From Histomonas meleagridis (lineage: Eukaryota > Parabasalia > Tritrichomonadida > Dientamoebidae), in assembly GCA_020186115.1 (NCBI GenBank), contig WSYJ01000001.1, positions 124,001 to 188,000 on the forward strand: DNA of 64,000 bases, given 5' to 3'. Below the pieces are notes generated by a model that saw nothing but the letters and a program-made list of their open reading frames with translations, made no database searches and was not told the origin of the DNA. This document shows, piece by piece, positions 40,641 through 51,745 of the stretch. Position 1 is the stretch's first letter, and each line of letters begins with the position of its first letter. Both the position numbers and the translations under genes were made by a program.

Positions 40641-43154
40641 TTAATCTTCATTGGAGTCTTTTTCTTCACCTTTTTTTCTATTCATTATAAAAAGGACAAG
40701 AAAAGTTATTCCATCAATTACCACAGCAGCAATTACAATTACAGCAATTGCCCAAGGAGGTGCATCTGTATAAACGACGACAGTACTACTCATTGGTTCA
40801 ATACCTCCGAATTTTTTATCACCGAAATTTACGGTGACAATAACCCTATTATTACCGAACACTGTTTGTTGTACTTTCCAATCATCAGACAAATATTTAT
40901 GATCAGTCATTTCATAATATCCAGTTAAATAAGAAATTTCTTCTGCAGTTTTATAAGATTGAACGAATCTATTTTTATATCTTTCCCAAATTGTTTGATT
41001 AAACAAAAACATTGGCGGAGTTCCATATAATCGATTAAACAAATCTCTTTTATCCCATTGAGGAATTCCTTTCGAATTATGATCTCCCCAATACCAATAA
41101 CTTATAACACAATCATGATAAACAAGTTCGAACAAAGGGAATTCGTAAAGTTTCATCAACCATATATTGAGTTTCTTCAGGAACATAAGTAAACACTGTT
41201 TCTAAATCTCTTCCAGAGTTAGGTACTCTATATTCGCCAGGACTCATCATTCCTTCAAAGAAATCGCAATTAGGTATAGCTTGTTCTTTACCATTCTCTG
41301 TTCCTACAACAAATCCACGATTTGTATATTCCTATAAAAAGTTCGATTCGTGCTTCTAATGACATTGTTCGAGTCATAGGATGATCTGGATGATAACATT
41401 CACGATAAGGTGATGCAAATGTCGTATCAATAAATCGTGTTGTGAAGTTATAACCAGAAGAAATTTCTTTATCAAGTTTCTTCTTTGCATATTCAGGCGC
41501 TCTTAAGTCACATAATACTGCACAACCAACTCGTGGACATTCTTCAAGTGTTGAACCTGCTGGACATGATAAATTATTTACTGACCATGAAGTAATTATT
41601 TGATTATTTTCATCAACAATAACATCATCAGGAAATGCATCATAAAAATATGCTGTCGAATTACTTACATAACCTTTGATAATATTTTCAGGATCCATTT
41701 GATCTTGATAAATATCATATCAACTTGAAAGGATATTAGTCATATTATTATTCATATAATTAACTTCACTGATTGATCCTCCACCTGATGATAATATTCG
41801 TTCGATTCCTAACGATTGCATTTCGGTATATAATTTGATTTTATTAATATTAAAACTACCAACAGTCCATACATTAACTGAGCCAATTAATTTATCAACG
41901 TTTGGACGAGTTTTAATTTTCTCTGTAAATGGTACTAAATATCCTTTTTCTTGCGCATATTTTCGATATCTTTTGGCTATAGAAACATGATTTCCTTCTA
42001 AAAAGACATAACGAAGTTTTCGAGGATATGAAAAGCGTCCTTTCTCAAGACTAAATCGTGGTTTAATATATAAATATTCTTCATTATAACGGACAACGGC
42101 TACTGAACTATCATAAGGCGTTTCAAATATTATTATCATTGAACTTTGATCATTTGTTTGACCAACAAACGCCATTGATAAACTATAAATACTATAATAA
42201 AATTCATCACGTCCAAGAAGTTCGGTTAAATCAACAGGAAGTGTGATGCCTTCACAGTATGGAAGTACAATACGATCTCTAAGTGAAGAAATAAATGGAA
42301 ACGGATAATCTGGTGGAAGAATTTCGGAGTCATTGTTATCAAGAGCAACTGTAGATCGAAATCCATCCTCTAAAAGTTCAATATTAAAGTGAATAAGATT
42401 ATCTGGTGTAATTGTATCAATAGAAATTGTACTACTGGTAGTTTTTAAATTTATTGTAGTGCCACCAATAGTTTGTCTACGTTGAGTCAAGTTCGTTGGG
42501 TGGTTTTATCATAAATTGTCATATTTAATAAAAGAGTATCATATGTTAATTTGATGTTTGAATTTTCAAGTCCGACATTTCGAATTGTGGGCGCATCGTA
42601 GTGACCAGTTATATCCCACTTTATAGATTTAAACTTAAAATTGGTAATAACTCTTCCGACAAAACGAAATGTGAAATTACGTGAATTTCCTGGAATAATC
42701 CATTTTCTAGTATAAGTAGTATATTCGCCAGGTGAATCAACAACTGGATATGATTGAAATGACCAATCAGGTTCATTTTTAAAATCGTATGGAATGATTT
42801 GAAATTTAGCATCTCCTTTTATATAAAAAACATCGCCAGTAACAGTTGTTTCATCACCGGGTTGACATGAGATACGAGGTGATGTAACAGAATAATCTTT
42901 TTCGCCAATATGTGAAAAAGAAAATTCATTATCTGTTTGTTGGAGTTCAGTTTCACAATCTTAATGCTTGCGAATTTTATATTAAAGAAGTAATTACATG
43001 AGGACGCATCTAATGATCTGCTTGTTTTCGGGGTACGTAAGCAGAGGTTTGATTCACTGATAAATATCAGCTGATAACGATATATCGATATATGATCAAC
43101 CGAAGCGACTGTGAAGTTTGCAAACGGTTTTTTGATTGGATTCAAATTTTCCAT
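40641..43154 (-). pseudogene. Broken membrane-anchored glycoside-hydrolase-like protein (GH101/DUF5696-like)
   Basis: Fragments in shifting - frames make one protein of about 830 residues. An N-terminal part runs from ATG 43154 (MENLNPIKKPFANF). A beta-rich part contains GDVFYIKGDAKFQIIPYDF. A central part (42490-41720) contains SIAKRYRKYAQEKGYL and RPNVDKLIGSVNVWTVGS. The same frame continues after a TGA at 41720-41722 (SS-stop-YDIYQDQMDP). A C-terminal part contains YHDCVISYWYWGDHN, LYGTPPMFLF and EMTDHKYLS, then a membrane helix (IAVIVIAAVVIDGITFLVLF) and an NRKKGEEKD tail. At least four disruptions are present (near 42960, 42490, 41720 and 41310, plus one near 41185). The enzyme assignment is from remembered motifs and is tentative; the surface anchor is clear. 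Confidence 0.6.
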
Positions 43155-43223
43155 TGTTACACCCAAATTTGAAATAATTTTGTCAATTGTGTGCGTTAAA
43201 CCTCACAAAAAAGTTACATAAAA

Positions 43224-46200
43224 ATGCTTATTTTTTCATTCATTCAGTGCATTTCAAGTGAAGTTCATGTTTTTAACACAGTTATGGGTGGGAAGATATC
43301 ATTTGATACCAGTCAAAAAAGGGCACTTTCATCATATAGTCAATGGGTATTCGTATACTTCCCTAATTCTCCAAGTATCGAGCAACTGAATGAAGTAGGA
43401 ATCGATTTACGAAAGGGTTTTGTTTATAAAAATGTTTATAAACTTTTTTTGACCCCTAAACAAATTTCATTTTTGCAAAGTGTTAATGCTATAATCACAC
43501 CTATTGGCCCGAACGACAAGCCCATGAACATTTCTCAAATTGAACATGCAACTCAATTGTATATCAAAGTGAATTTTCCGCATCGACCAGAAGAGCGTGA
43601 CTTCAAAGTTCTCGTTCACGCACCTGACCACATTATTGTTGAGACGCAAAAACCTCTTGAGGTTGCTAAATTGTTCTGTGAAATCGAAGAAGTTGAATTT
43701 GTCTGTGCTTATATACAACCCATCTCAGCCAACAATGTAGCCTCAGGGTTTACTCAAAAGAATGCGTACACACTTGAAACTGATTCATATGGCAATACAG
43801 TTGCACCACGATATCTTGAAAGCAAAGGCATTACTGGCAAAAACGTCACTGTTGCTTTGCTTGATACAGGCATTGACTATTACAACACACTTTTTTATGA
43901 CACAACCACCAAATTAATATTTAATAATTTCACGAATCATCGATTCTTTACTTCATTTTTTGCATCACGTTTATTAATTAGTAATATTACAAAATCATTA
44001 CAATCAACAGTTGGTGGCTATTTCAATATGAAATATACATATGATTCAATTCAAGGTACAAATTCTTCGAATATTACAAAGGCTTATTATTCATCAATTG
44101 GTCCGACAGTTTTAGGTGTGATTAAACCAAATATAGTTGCGCCAGGTTCATTTATTACAAGTGCAAATTATAATACGTCAAGAGTACCTAATCATGGATC
44201 AACAGATGATTATGAAAATGATTTATTTTTATATGAAGGTACATCAATGGCTACACCTAATGCAGCAGGTGCAGCAGCATTAATTGCACAATATTTAGAA
44301 GGTGGTAATTATTTAGGTGAACAAATAAAACAAGCGAATGCATTATTATTAAGATCACTATTAGTTGCATCTGCTTCAAGAAATGATTCAAGTTATACAC
44401 CTGATTGTTATTTAGGTCATGGATTAATTGATTTATCTACAGTATTACCATTTGAAGGTGATAATTTCGGATTACGTTTTACTGAATATATTGAAATGAC
44501 TGAAGGACAAAATCATCATATTGGTAAAATTAAAGTTACTAATTCTAATACACCACTTAGAATTGTATTAAGTTCATATGATAAAGGATTAAATGAAATT
44601 TCACCTATAGCAATTTATTATGATTTAGATTTAATAGTCGTATCACCATCGAAGAAGATTTATATTGGAAATAATCGTATTAATGATACTGAACATTATA
44701 CATTAAATGAAAAAGTTATTGTTCAAACATCAGAACTTGAACAAGGTGAATATGAAATTCATGTAATTACTAAAGTTAATATTGAACAAAATGATACAAT
44801 ACCTTATGTAGTTAGTGTAGTAGGACCATTTACACAAACTGATATTACAACAAATCCAAAATATATTATAATGACAAATACAACAGAATGTATATCATCA
44901 GATAATGGTGAATGTAATAATGGTCTATTAAAATGTAAGACAGGTTATACTGGACAATTATGTAACATTCAAATTGAAGAAATGCCGAATAACATTGATA
45001 AAGCTATAATTACACTTAAGCCAAATACATTAAAACATTTAAAGATTTCACCACAACCACAATATGATGAATTATATCTTGTCCACTTAGCACGTGATAA
45101 TTCAAATCTTTATTCTTATTTATGGGATATGGGATCACCAGATAATTATATTCCTGTATTAGCTAATAATGCATATTCTACTCGAACACAAAATACATTT
45201 TTCTCATCAACGAATATATTACCAACACTTGATGCTAAGAAAGAATATTATTATTTCATTCATAATAATTATCCTGAAGATGGGGAATTCTTGATATCAA
45301 CAATTAACAAACCACATCAAAATGGATCATTATGTTTCTGTAATAATAATGAATGTTCACTTAAAGATGTCTGTGAATTACAAAACACTTATTCATCAAA
45401 TGAATCAATTTATGGAATACTTACTTATTTATATGATCGAGTAACTTATATTGATAAAGATATTTATATGTCATCAATAATATTCTTAGCACAACTTAAA
45501 CTTAACTTCGAATTACTTAATAAGAATGTTAGACATTTAATTACATTCACTGATACTATATCATTGTTTTCATTAGCTAAATTTGAACCTTCTTTAGTAG
45601 CTAATAATTTGGATATTAATTTCATCGATAATAACATTCGTTTAACTAATACTACTTCTGTTTTCTTCAAATATATGGAACTTAGGAATGTTACATTTGT
45701 TGAAAATAGTTTAATTAATTTGGATGTAAATGAATTAATTATTGATTATGAATCTTATAATGAACAAAAATTAAAAGTTTTAAGTTCAATTAAAATGAAT
45801 AATTCTCAAACTCCAATTCCAACGATAAAATTATATAATAATTATATCGAATTCATTCATGCAAATAACAAATCAAAGAAAATTAATTTAATCGAAAACC
45901 TTAAAATCGAATTCTTTGTGAATTATAATAATGTTACCTTAGATGTTAAGAGTGGTCAAAATGATAAATTCAATATACCAAATGGTGTCGAAATTATAAT
46001 AAACGTCGACGGGTTATCGGGCGTAGTATGTAACATCGATAGCAGTATCAGAGATAAAGTTTCGTTGTCGACTGACAAGCCTCATAAAGGATTAACGACA
46101 CTGCAAATAGTATTAATCACTGTGGGATGTGCACTGGCAGTCGCAATCATTGTGGTGGTGTGCGTCATATGCATAAAGAGGAAGAAGAATAAGGAATTGA

Positions 46201-46232
46201 CAACAGACACAGTGCGAAAGGATCTTCTTTGA
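43224..46232 (+). CDS. Subtilisin-like (S8) membrane protein lacking the catalytic His region
   Basis: A 1002-aa intact frame. It has a short signal peptide (MLIFSFIQCISS) and a prodomain-like region, then VALLDTGID with the catalytic Asp at about 214 and VAPGSF plus GTSMATPNAAGAAAL with the catalytic Ser at about 340. Next come beta-rich C-terminal domains, an EGF-like Cys cluster (CNNGLLKCKTGYTGQLC at about 575) and a C-terminal membrane helix (IVLITVGCALAVAIIVVVCV) with a basic tail. The HGTHVAG block that should lie between Asp and Ser is missing and the interval is only about 125 residues. The product is therefore probably not a protease. Composition changes sharply at about 43905, next to the missing block. 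It is divergent from the broken GH-like gene, with 69 bp between ATGs. Confidence 0.85.
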   Translation: MLIFSFIQCISSEVHVFNTVMGGKISFDTSQKRALSSYSQWVFVYFPNSPSIEQLNEVGIDLRKGFVYKNVYKLFLTPKQISFLQSVNAIITPIGPNDKPMNISQIEHATQLYIKVNFPHRPEERDFKVLVHAPDHIIVETQKPLEVAKLFCEIEEVEFVCAYIQPISANNVASGFTQKNAYTLETDSYGNTVAPRYLESKGITGKNVTVALLDTGIDYYNTLFYDTTTKLIFNNFTNHRFFTSFFASRLLISNITKSLQSTVGGYFNMKYTYDSIQGTNSSNITKAYYSSIGPTVLGVIKPNIVAPGSFITSANYNTSRVPNHGSTDDYENDLFLYEGTSMATPNAAGAAALIAQYLEGGNYLGEQIKQANALLLRSLLVASASRNDSSYTPDCYLGHGLIDLSTVLPFEGDNFGLRFTEYIEMTEGQNHHIGKIKVTNSNTPLRIVLSSYDKGLNEISPIAIYYDLDLIVVSPSKKIYIGNNRINDTEHYTLNEKVIVQTSELEQGEYEIHVITKVNIEQNDTIPYVVSVVGPFTQTDITTNPKYIIMTNTTECISSDNGECNNGLLKCKTGYTGQLCNIQIEEMPNNIDKAIITLKPNTLKHLKISPQPQYDELYLVHLARDNSNLYSYLWDMGSPDNYIPVLANNAYSTRTQNTFFSSTNILPTLDAKKEYYYFIHNNYPEDGEFLISTINKPHQNGSLCFCNNNECSLKDVCELQNTYSSNESIYGILTYLYDRVTYIDKDIYMSSIIFLAQLKLNFELLNKNVRHLITFTDTISLFSLAKFEPSLVANNLDINFIDNNIRLTNTTSVFFKYMELRNVTFVENSLINLDVNELIIDYESYNEQKLKVLSSIKMNNSQTPIPTIKLYNNYIEFIHANNKSKKINLIENLKIEFFVNYNNVTLDVKSGQNDKFNIPNGVEIIINVDGLSGVVCNIDSSIRDKVSLSTDKPHKGLTTLQIVLITVGCALAVAIIVVVCVICIKRKKNKELTTDTVRKDLL

Positions 46233-46316
46233 GTATTAAACGATTATTTCTTTTAATCTTTTGTTTTAATTATTGTAATCGAAGAAAATGTTTAATTACG
46301 ATATGTTACATTAGTA

Positions 46317-46484
46317 ATGAATTCTGGTGCGTTTAGAATCAGAATTGTTAAGAAAAATAATAAAAAAGTAATATCAGATGAAGATGTGAAAAATTATAAT
46401 GATATTTGTGATTGGTGTATTTGTAGAATACATCACCTTGAATATGCAATACCTTGTGGACATATTATATACAATATTAGTTAA
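46317..46484 (+). pseudogene. Short Cys/His-rich fragment
   Basis: A 55-codon frame whose second half (ICDWCICRIHHLEYAIPCGH) looks like the start of a RING-type zinc finger: CxxC, then His, then PCGH. It stops before the remaining ligands. Probably a relic or a truncated zinc-finger protein. It lies 85 bp after the subtilisin-like gene. Sequence from 46485 to 46773 holds nothing recognisable. Confidence 0.3.
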
Positions 46485-46773
46485 ATAAAAGTTAAAGCTT
46501 CTTGATGGAATGATACATTTTGAGGAATTTAGAGTTGAAGTACTCTAAATTGACTTAAAATTGCTCAAATTTTTCATCATATATTTGGTCGAACAAAGAT
46601 ACTAAAATTCGTTATTATTGACTGGGTTTGGCTGGGGAAAACAATAATTCTTGAAACTTTTTGTTTATGCATTTGGTGAACCTATTGACACTTTTTTGCC
46701 TACAATGTTCGATAGATCTTGTGCAAAAACATTTTCTTAACGAGAAAAATTCGAAAATATTCTATCATCCAAA

Positions 46774-47796
46774 TCAGTTGTATTTATATCCTTGATTATC
46801 AATTCCTTCTTGTTCTAAAAGTAAATTAACTATTTCTGTATGAGCATTTTCAGATGCTCTAATAAGTGCTGTTCCATATAATTTAAATAATTTCCAAATA
46901 TTATTTTGAAATCCAAAATTATTAAAATAAATATAAAATAAAACAAATAAATATCTTTAGCATTTACATCAATTCCTTTTTGTTTAAGAAGTAATTTAAC
47001 TATTTCTGTATGACCATTCCAAGATGCCATAATAATTGCTGTTTTAAATAATTTAAATAATTTCCAAATATTATATTGAAATATGAAATTATTAAAATAA
47101 ATATCAAATAAAACAAATAAATATCTTTAGCATTAATGTCAATTCCTTCTTGTTCAAAAAGTAATTTAACTATTTCTGTATGACCATTCCAAGATGCCAT
47201 AATAAGTGCTGTTTCAAATAATTTAAATAATTTCCAAATATTATTTTGAAATATGAAATTATTAAAATAAATATTAAATAAAACAAATAAATACCTTTAG
47301 CATTAATGTCAATTCCTTCTTGTTCAAAAAGTAATTTAACTATTTCTGTATGACCATTTTTAGATGCCATAATAAGTGCTGTTTCAAATAATTTAAATAA
47401 TTTCCAAATATTATTTTGAAATATGAAATTATTAAAATAAATATTAAATAAAACAAATAAATACCTTTAGCATTAATATCAATTTCATTTTGTTCACAAA
47501 GTAATTTAACTATTGCTGTATGACCATTTTCAGCTGCATATATAATTGCTGTTTTAAATAATTTAAATAATTTCCAAATATTATTTTGAAATCCAAAATT
47601 ATTAAAATAAATATAAAATAAAACAAATAAATATCTTTAGCATTTACATCAATTCCTTTTTGTTTAAGAAGTAATTTAACTATTTCTGTATGACCATTTT
47701 CAACTGCATATATAATTGCTGTTTTAAATAATTTAAATAATTTCCAAATATTATTTTGAAATATAAAATTATTAAAATCAATACCAAATAAAACAA
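46774..47796 (-). repeat. 170-bp tandem array of spacer plus ankyrin unit
   Basis: Six units, each 71-nt spacer plus 99-nt ankyrin segment. Spacers read TTGTTTTATTT at the 5' side and TTTGGAAATTATTTAAATT near the 3' side. Three of six are preceded by AAAGGTATTTAT and the others by AAAGATATTTAT. Confidence 0.9.
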
Positions 47797-48996
47797 ATAA
47801 ATACCTTTAGCATTAATATTAATTCCTTCTTGTTTCAGCATATATTCAACAAGTTCAATATTAAATGATCCAGTTGAGTTAACTAATATGTCTTCAGGAA
47901 GTTTGTTTTCTTTAAAGAAATCTATAACAAGAAATATATTTCCATTATTTGCTATAACATCAATAAAAGAATCATTAATTTTCATTCCTTCTTTTTGTAA
48001 AAATGAAAAAATTTCATAATTATTATAAAAAATACAGTTTTTTCCTAATTTTTCTAAATTATCAATTTCTTCTATTTTATTTTCATAAAGATATAAAAAG
48101 ATATCATTCCGATGAAACTCAATTGCTGTTTTATATGCACTTTTAAATGATGAATGATTTTGTTCACATAAATGGATAATTTCTTCATTTCCACAAGCAA
48201 CTGCATATTTACCTGCATTATTTACTTTTGCACCATTCATAAGTAAATATTTAAAGCATTTAATTGCAGAAAAAAATGCTGCATATTCAATTAATGTAAC
48301 TTCTTCATAATTTTTATTAATAAATGAACACCTTTCATAAAGTGATGGCTCAATTATTTGATTAAAATCAAAATTTGGTTGTGATGATATTTCTTGAAGT
48401 TTTTCTATTTCATCATTTCGAATTATTTTCGAAATTTCATTTGGATTATGTCCTTCTTCAATATATTTCTTGTGAAGTTCCCAATCATTCTTTGAAAGTT
48501 CTTCATAATTATCATAAAAACATTCATTAAATTCACAAAAATCTTTTAATTTTTTTTCTGGAATATAATGAGCAAAATAAAGCTGTTTTATATTTTTGAT
48601 AATTTTTGATTGTATTAAATGTCGTTGAATCATTTTTTCAAGAATATAAAATGATTCTTGTGTGCGTTTATTAATTAGATAACGCGCATACAAATCAAAT
48701 ATATTTAATTCAATTTTAATTTTTACTTCTAATGACATAATTTCATTAAGAAAATTTAAATAAAAATCAATATCGTTCATTTTCGTAGTAATGACTGTGT
48801 GAGTAATTTGAATAATAATTAAATTAAAAGATATAGGATAAATATTATCAAATTTGTTAACGATTGCTTTTGTAGATTCATTAATATTTTCTTTGGTCAG
48901 ATTAAAAATCAAACGCTCAATAGATATCAATGTTTCTAGATTATTTGCATGTTTTTCGTCCTTGGATTGACATTCCATTTTTAGGATGTACACCAT
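46774..48996 (-). CDS. DUF3447/ankyrin protein gene with six intron-like spacers (inverted paralogue)
   Basis: The continuous frame from ATG 48996 (or Met7, 48978) closely matches the gene at 38105. Shared stretches include YEELSKNDWELHKKYIEEGH, RNDEIEKLQEISSQP and EEIIHLCEQNHSSFK. The ankyrin frame reaches ININAKGIY at 47797 and then enters the first of six 71-nt spacers (47796-47726, 47626-47556, 47456-47386, 47286-47216, 47116-47046, 46946-46876). Five 33-codon ankyrin units start at 47725, 47555, 47385, 47215 and 47045. A final unit starts at 46875 and ends KYN with TGA at 46776-46774. Removing the spacers gives one open protein of about 600 residues. Read straight through, the frame shifts and ends at 47680. 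Confidence 0.65.
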
Positions 48997-49849
48997 ATAT
49001 AAAAATTTTTTGTGTTCGAATCGACAGAGCTTTGTTTGGCTGTATATGCATACAATTCAAATTTTTTTTCTTTGCTGTTTACCAGCTGGACAAAAATGAT
49101 TCCGAATGTTTTGTGTATAGACACCTCAAATTCTTCTCGATAAAGAAACCAAATATATATTTAAATTATTTTGGATGTTTTGTTTAAAAAAATTGAGTAA
49201 TTTCCAACAATTTCATATTCTAGAGCTCATTGAAAAAATTTTCTGAGAGATAGAGCGACATGAACAAACTAAAAAAAAAAATCTACAAAAACATTTTCAA
49301 AATTGGGTTAAATATTGTTTTAATTCGTCAGAAAAAATCATATTACATAATTAAAATCAATAAATTTTTACATATATAATATAATTGATTCATCAATTCG
49401 TTTAATTCCTCATAGATCTAGCTTTTTTATTAATAGATCTTAATTGAATAAAGTTAATTCAATAAATAAAATTAATTTTAATAAAAGGTGTTTACTGCAA
49501 TAACAAGTTTTTGACATTCAATTTCAGCCTCAAGTTTATAATTCTGTTGTTCTGCAGATTGCCAATTTACTATTTTGTCTTACCATTTCTCATTTTTACA
49601 AAGTTCGCCCAAAATCTTATAGTATTTCAAATTTCAATATTTTCATCTTTAGTTGTTATTAAAATTTCATTAATTGCCAATGCTTTAAATTTTTTTATCT
49701 GATCTTTTGATTTTTTCAAGTAAATTACCATAAATCTTAAATGTGTTTACTTTTTTGGTGAAACAGAACCAACCATATATGAAAATGCTTGATTTTTCGA
49801 TTGATATTAAAGTCTTGTTATTTGTACAATTCACGGTGGCACATTTGGA
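48997..49849. other. Intergenic, AT-rich
   Basis: Nothing recognisable. Short open frames have no coding features. Confidence 0.4.
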
Positions 49850-50027
49850 AGATTTCAAGTAACCACTACAATATTATCGGGATGTGTATCACCACCAAAT
49901 ATATTTACTCAATCTAATACATTCACTGGATTAATCATTGTATTTACGAGACAAATACATTTACTAAATCTAATACATTCTCACATTCAAATACATTTTT
50001 TCAAAGTAATGCATTTTCGAGGTCTAA
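49850..50027 (+). pseudogene. Relic of a BspA-like surface protein tail
   Basis: Short + strand pieces read NIFTQSNTFTG, then one frame over NTFTKSNTFSHSNTFFQSNAF and SRSN before a stop. This matches the (F-T/S-x-S-N-T) juxtamembrane repeats of BspA-like proteins and the relic near 11.1 kb. No membrane helix follows. The region 50028-50427 shows nothing else. Confidence 0.45.
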
Positions 50028-50427
50028 CCCGTAGATTCCATTCAGATTTCTTCATAATTAGCCCCGAATCTTGTCAAAAATTAAGATAAAGGTATTAATA
50101 CATATTCTGTTGTTACAAATATATCAAATGTTGGCGAAAATCCACATGTAGAAGATTTCAAGGAAGGGCATTTTGTTAATATTTGAATAAGTTTTAATTT
50201 CTTTAACTTTATGATTAAAAATTGAGTTTAAACTTGCCAAACTTTGTACCATGACAATAATAAATAAAAATTTGTATAAGCAATTATACTTTTTTATAAT
50301 AAATATTTATTTACTTCTTTGTTAACAAACATTAAAGCAATTTTGCATGAAAAAGTTTAATCATTAAGCACTTATCTGTATAATTCATTTAAATCAAAAA
50401 ATAACTCAAAAAGATAATTGATCACGT

Positions 50428-50850
50428 TTATGTAAATGCTCTGAATACGCAAACTGCTTTTCCGTTCTCTCTCTTTGCGCACAGTGGATAAGCACCATCT
50501 CCATAACCACTGAATGTAATAACGCCTCGAGGAACCACTCCCATTAGTGGTGCGTCTCTATCTTCAAGTAAAGATGTGCATAAAATGGAAAACTCTTGTT
50601 TGATTTATTGATCTTCCTGATCTGTCATAAAACATCCATCTCTTACTACATATTTTCTGAACCTATTCAATGCCTCCTTATCTTTAGCCATGAAGACGTC
50701 ATTTGTATTAAAGAAATGTGACTGTGAAGTTAGCGTTGACATTGCAATATCACTTCCAACCAATCCATACACTTCAAATCCAAGCATGTCATTCACAGGC
50801 GTTATCTTGTTTCTCTCAATATTCTCATGATTTCCAACAACTTTCTTGTG
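50428..50850 (-). pseudogene. Fragment of an unknown gene in two frames
   Basis: The upstream - frame reads KVVGNHENIERNKITPVND, MLGFEVYGLVGSDIAMSTLT and RKYVVRDGCFMTDQ, then stops at about 50605. One frame over it continues as EFSILCTSLLEDRDAPLMG, VVPRGVITFSGYGDGAYPLC and CVFRAFT, with TAA at 50428-50430. The end (GDGAYP, then a short strand) recalls DUF4241-type domains, but this is weak. No start was found. Base composition is closer to coding than the flanks. Probably a C-terminal gene relic with one frameshift. Confidence 0.4.
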
Positions 50851-51001
50851 TAAGTTTTAGAAAATTTTTGAGTGAATTTACAACCGAATCTCTGTATTGA
50901 ATTTTTACCACCCATTTACCCCCTAAACAATTCAGAACATGACGTTGAAGATTTGCAAAGTTTACAGAGTAAATTGAGAATGCCATAATGTTTATTAATA
51001 A

Positions 51002-51703
51002 CTACTCGGCCTGTTGCTCTGACTTCAATGACTCTATCCTGGACCTTATCCTCTCGAGCTTTGGGTCTTCGTATGTAGATATTTGATTTCCACATTGTTC
51101 AAGTTCATCGGAGAGTTTAATTAGATATTCGCAAGAAGCAATCTTCTTCGTGGCGTAAAGGTCCATAGAATGGATAATGAGCTTGGATAAGTTTTGGCGG
51201 TATTCGTCTTCTTCTTCCTTAAGTTGTGCTTGTCTTCGTTCGAAATTCTCAATGTCAGTCTTCTTTTGTTCAGCCAAAGTATCATATTCCGTTTGGGCTT
51301 TTTGCATTTCAGGAGAGCCGGGCTTTGATGATCGAAGTTGACCGAGTTTTGTTTCTGCTTTCTCAACTGCTTTTGTTGTTTTCTTTGCGCGTTCTTCAAG
51401 TTGTTGTGTATGCTTACGATTCGATTTGATGCCATCATTTAAAGAACGGATTTTTGCAAGTTCACAACGGATATCAACAAATTTATCGCCTACTTCTTTA
51501 TAATTTTGTTCAGCTAGCTTAAGCTTTTCTTCAGAATGAAATACTGGCTCTTGAATCTGTTGTGCTGGTTGCTTACGTATAAATTCAGTGAGTGGCTTTC
51601 CATGACCGCTTTCATATGCTGCATACCTTTTTGTGGAACATGTTGTTATTATTTCAAGGCTACGATCCATGTTATGCCATTCAGGGAAGGATTTCGTGAA
51701 CAT
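51002..51703 (-). CDS. BAR-like coiled-coil protein, 233 aa
   Basis: ATG 51703 (MFTKSFPEWHNMDRSLEI) starts a fully helical protein with three long amphipathic segments: KLAEQNYKEVGDKFVDIRCE, ERAKKTTKAVEKAETKLGQL and ERRQAQLKEEEDEYRQNLSK. Length, helix count and the KAVEKAETKL-type middle resemble BAR/amphiphysin-type membrane-curvature modules, without SH3 or other domains. Assignment is by layout only. An AACCGC motif lies 37 bp upstream. A membrane-trafficking role would suit the neighbouring ArfGAP gene, but the two genes are divergent and the link is inference. Confidence 0.6.
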   Translation of the reverse strand: MFTKSFPEWHNMDRSLEIITTCSTKRYAAYESGHGKPLTEFIRKQPAQQIQEPVFHSEEKLKLAEQNYKEVGDKFVDIRCELAKIRSLNDGIKSNRKHTQQLEERAKKTTKAVEKAETKLGQLRSSKPGSPEMQKAQTEYDTLAEQKKTDIENFERRQAQLKEEEDEYRQNLSKLIIHSMDLYATKKIASCEYLIKLSDELEQCGNQISTYEDPKLERIRSRIESLKSEQQAE

Positions 51704-51739
51704 TTTAACTGGAAATTATTTTTACTGTTTCTTCTAATA

Positions 51740-51745
51740 AACCGC
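51740..51745 (-). promoter_or_regulatory. AACCGC motif upstream of the BAR-like gene
   Basis: AATAAACCGCTTC on the + strand, 37 bp from the ATG. The rest of 51704-52103 is AT-rich divergent spacer. Confidence 0.35.
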
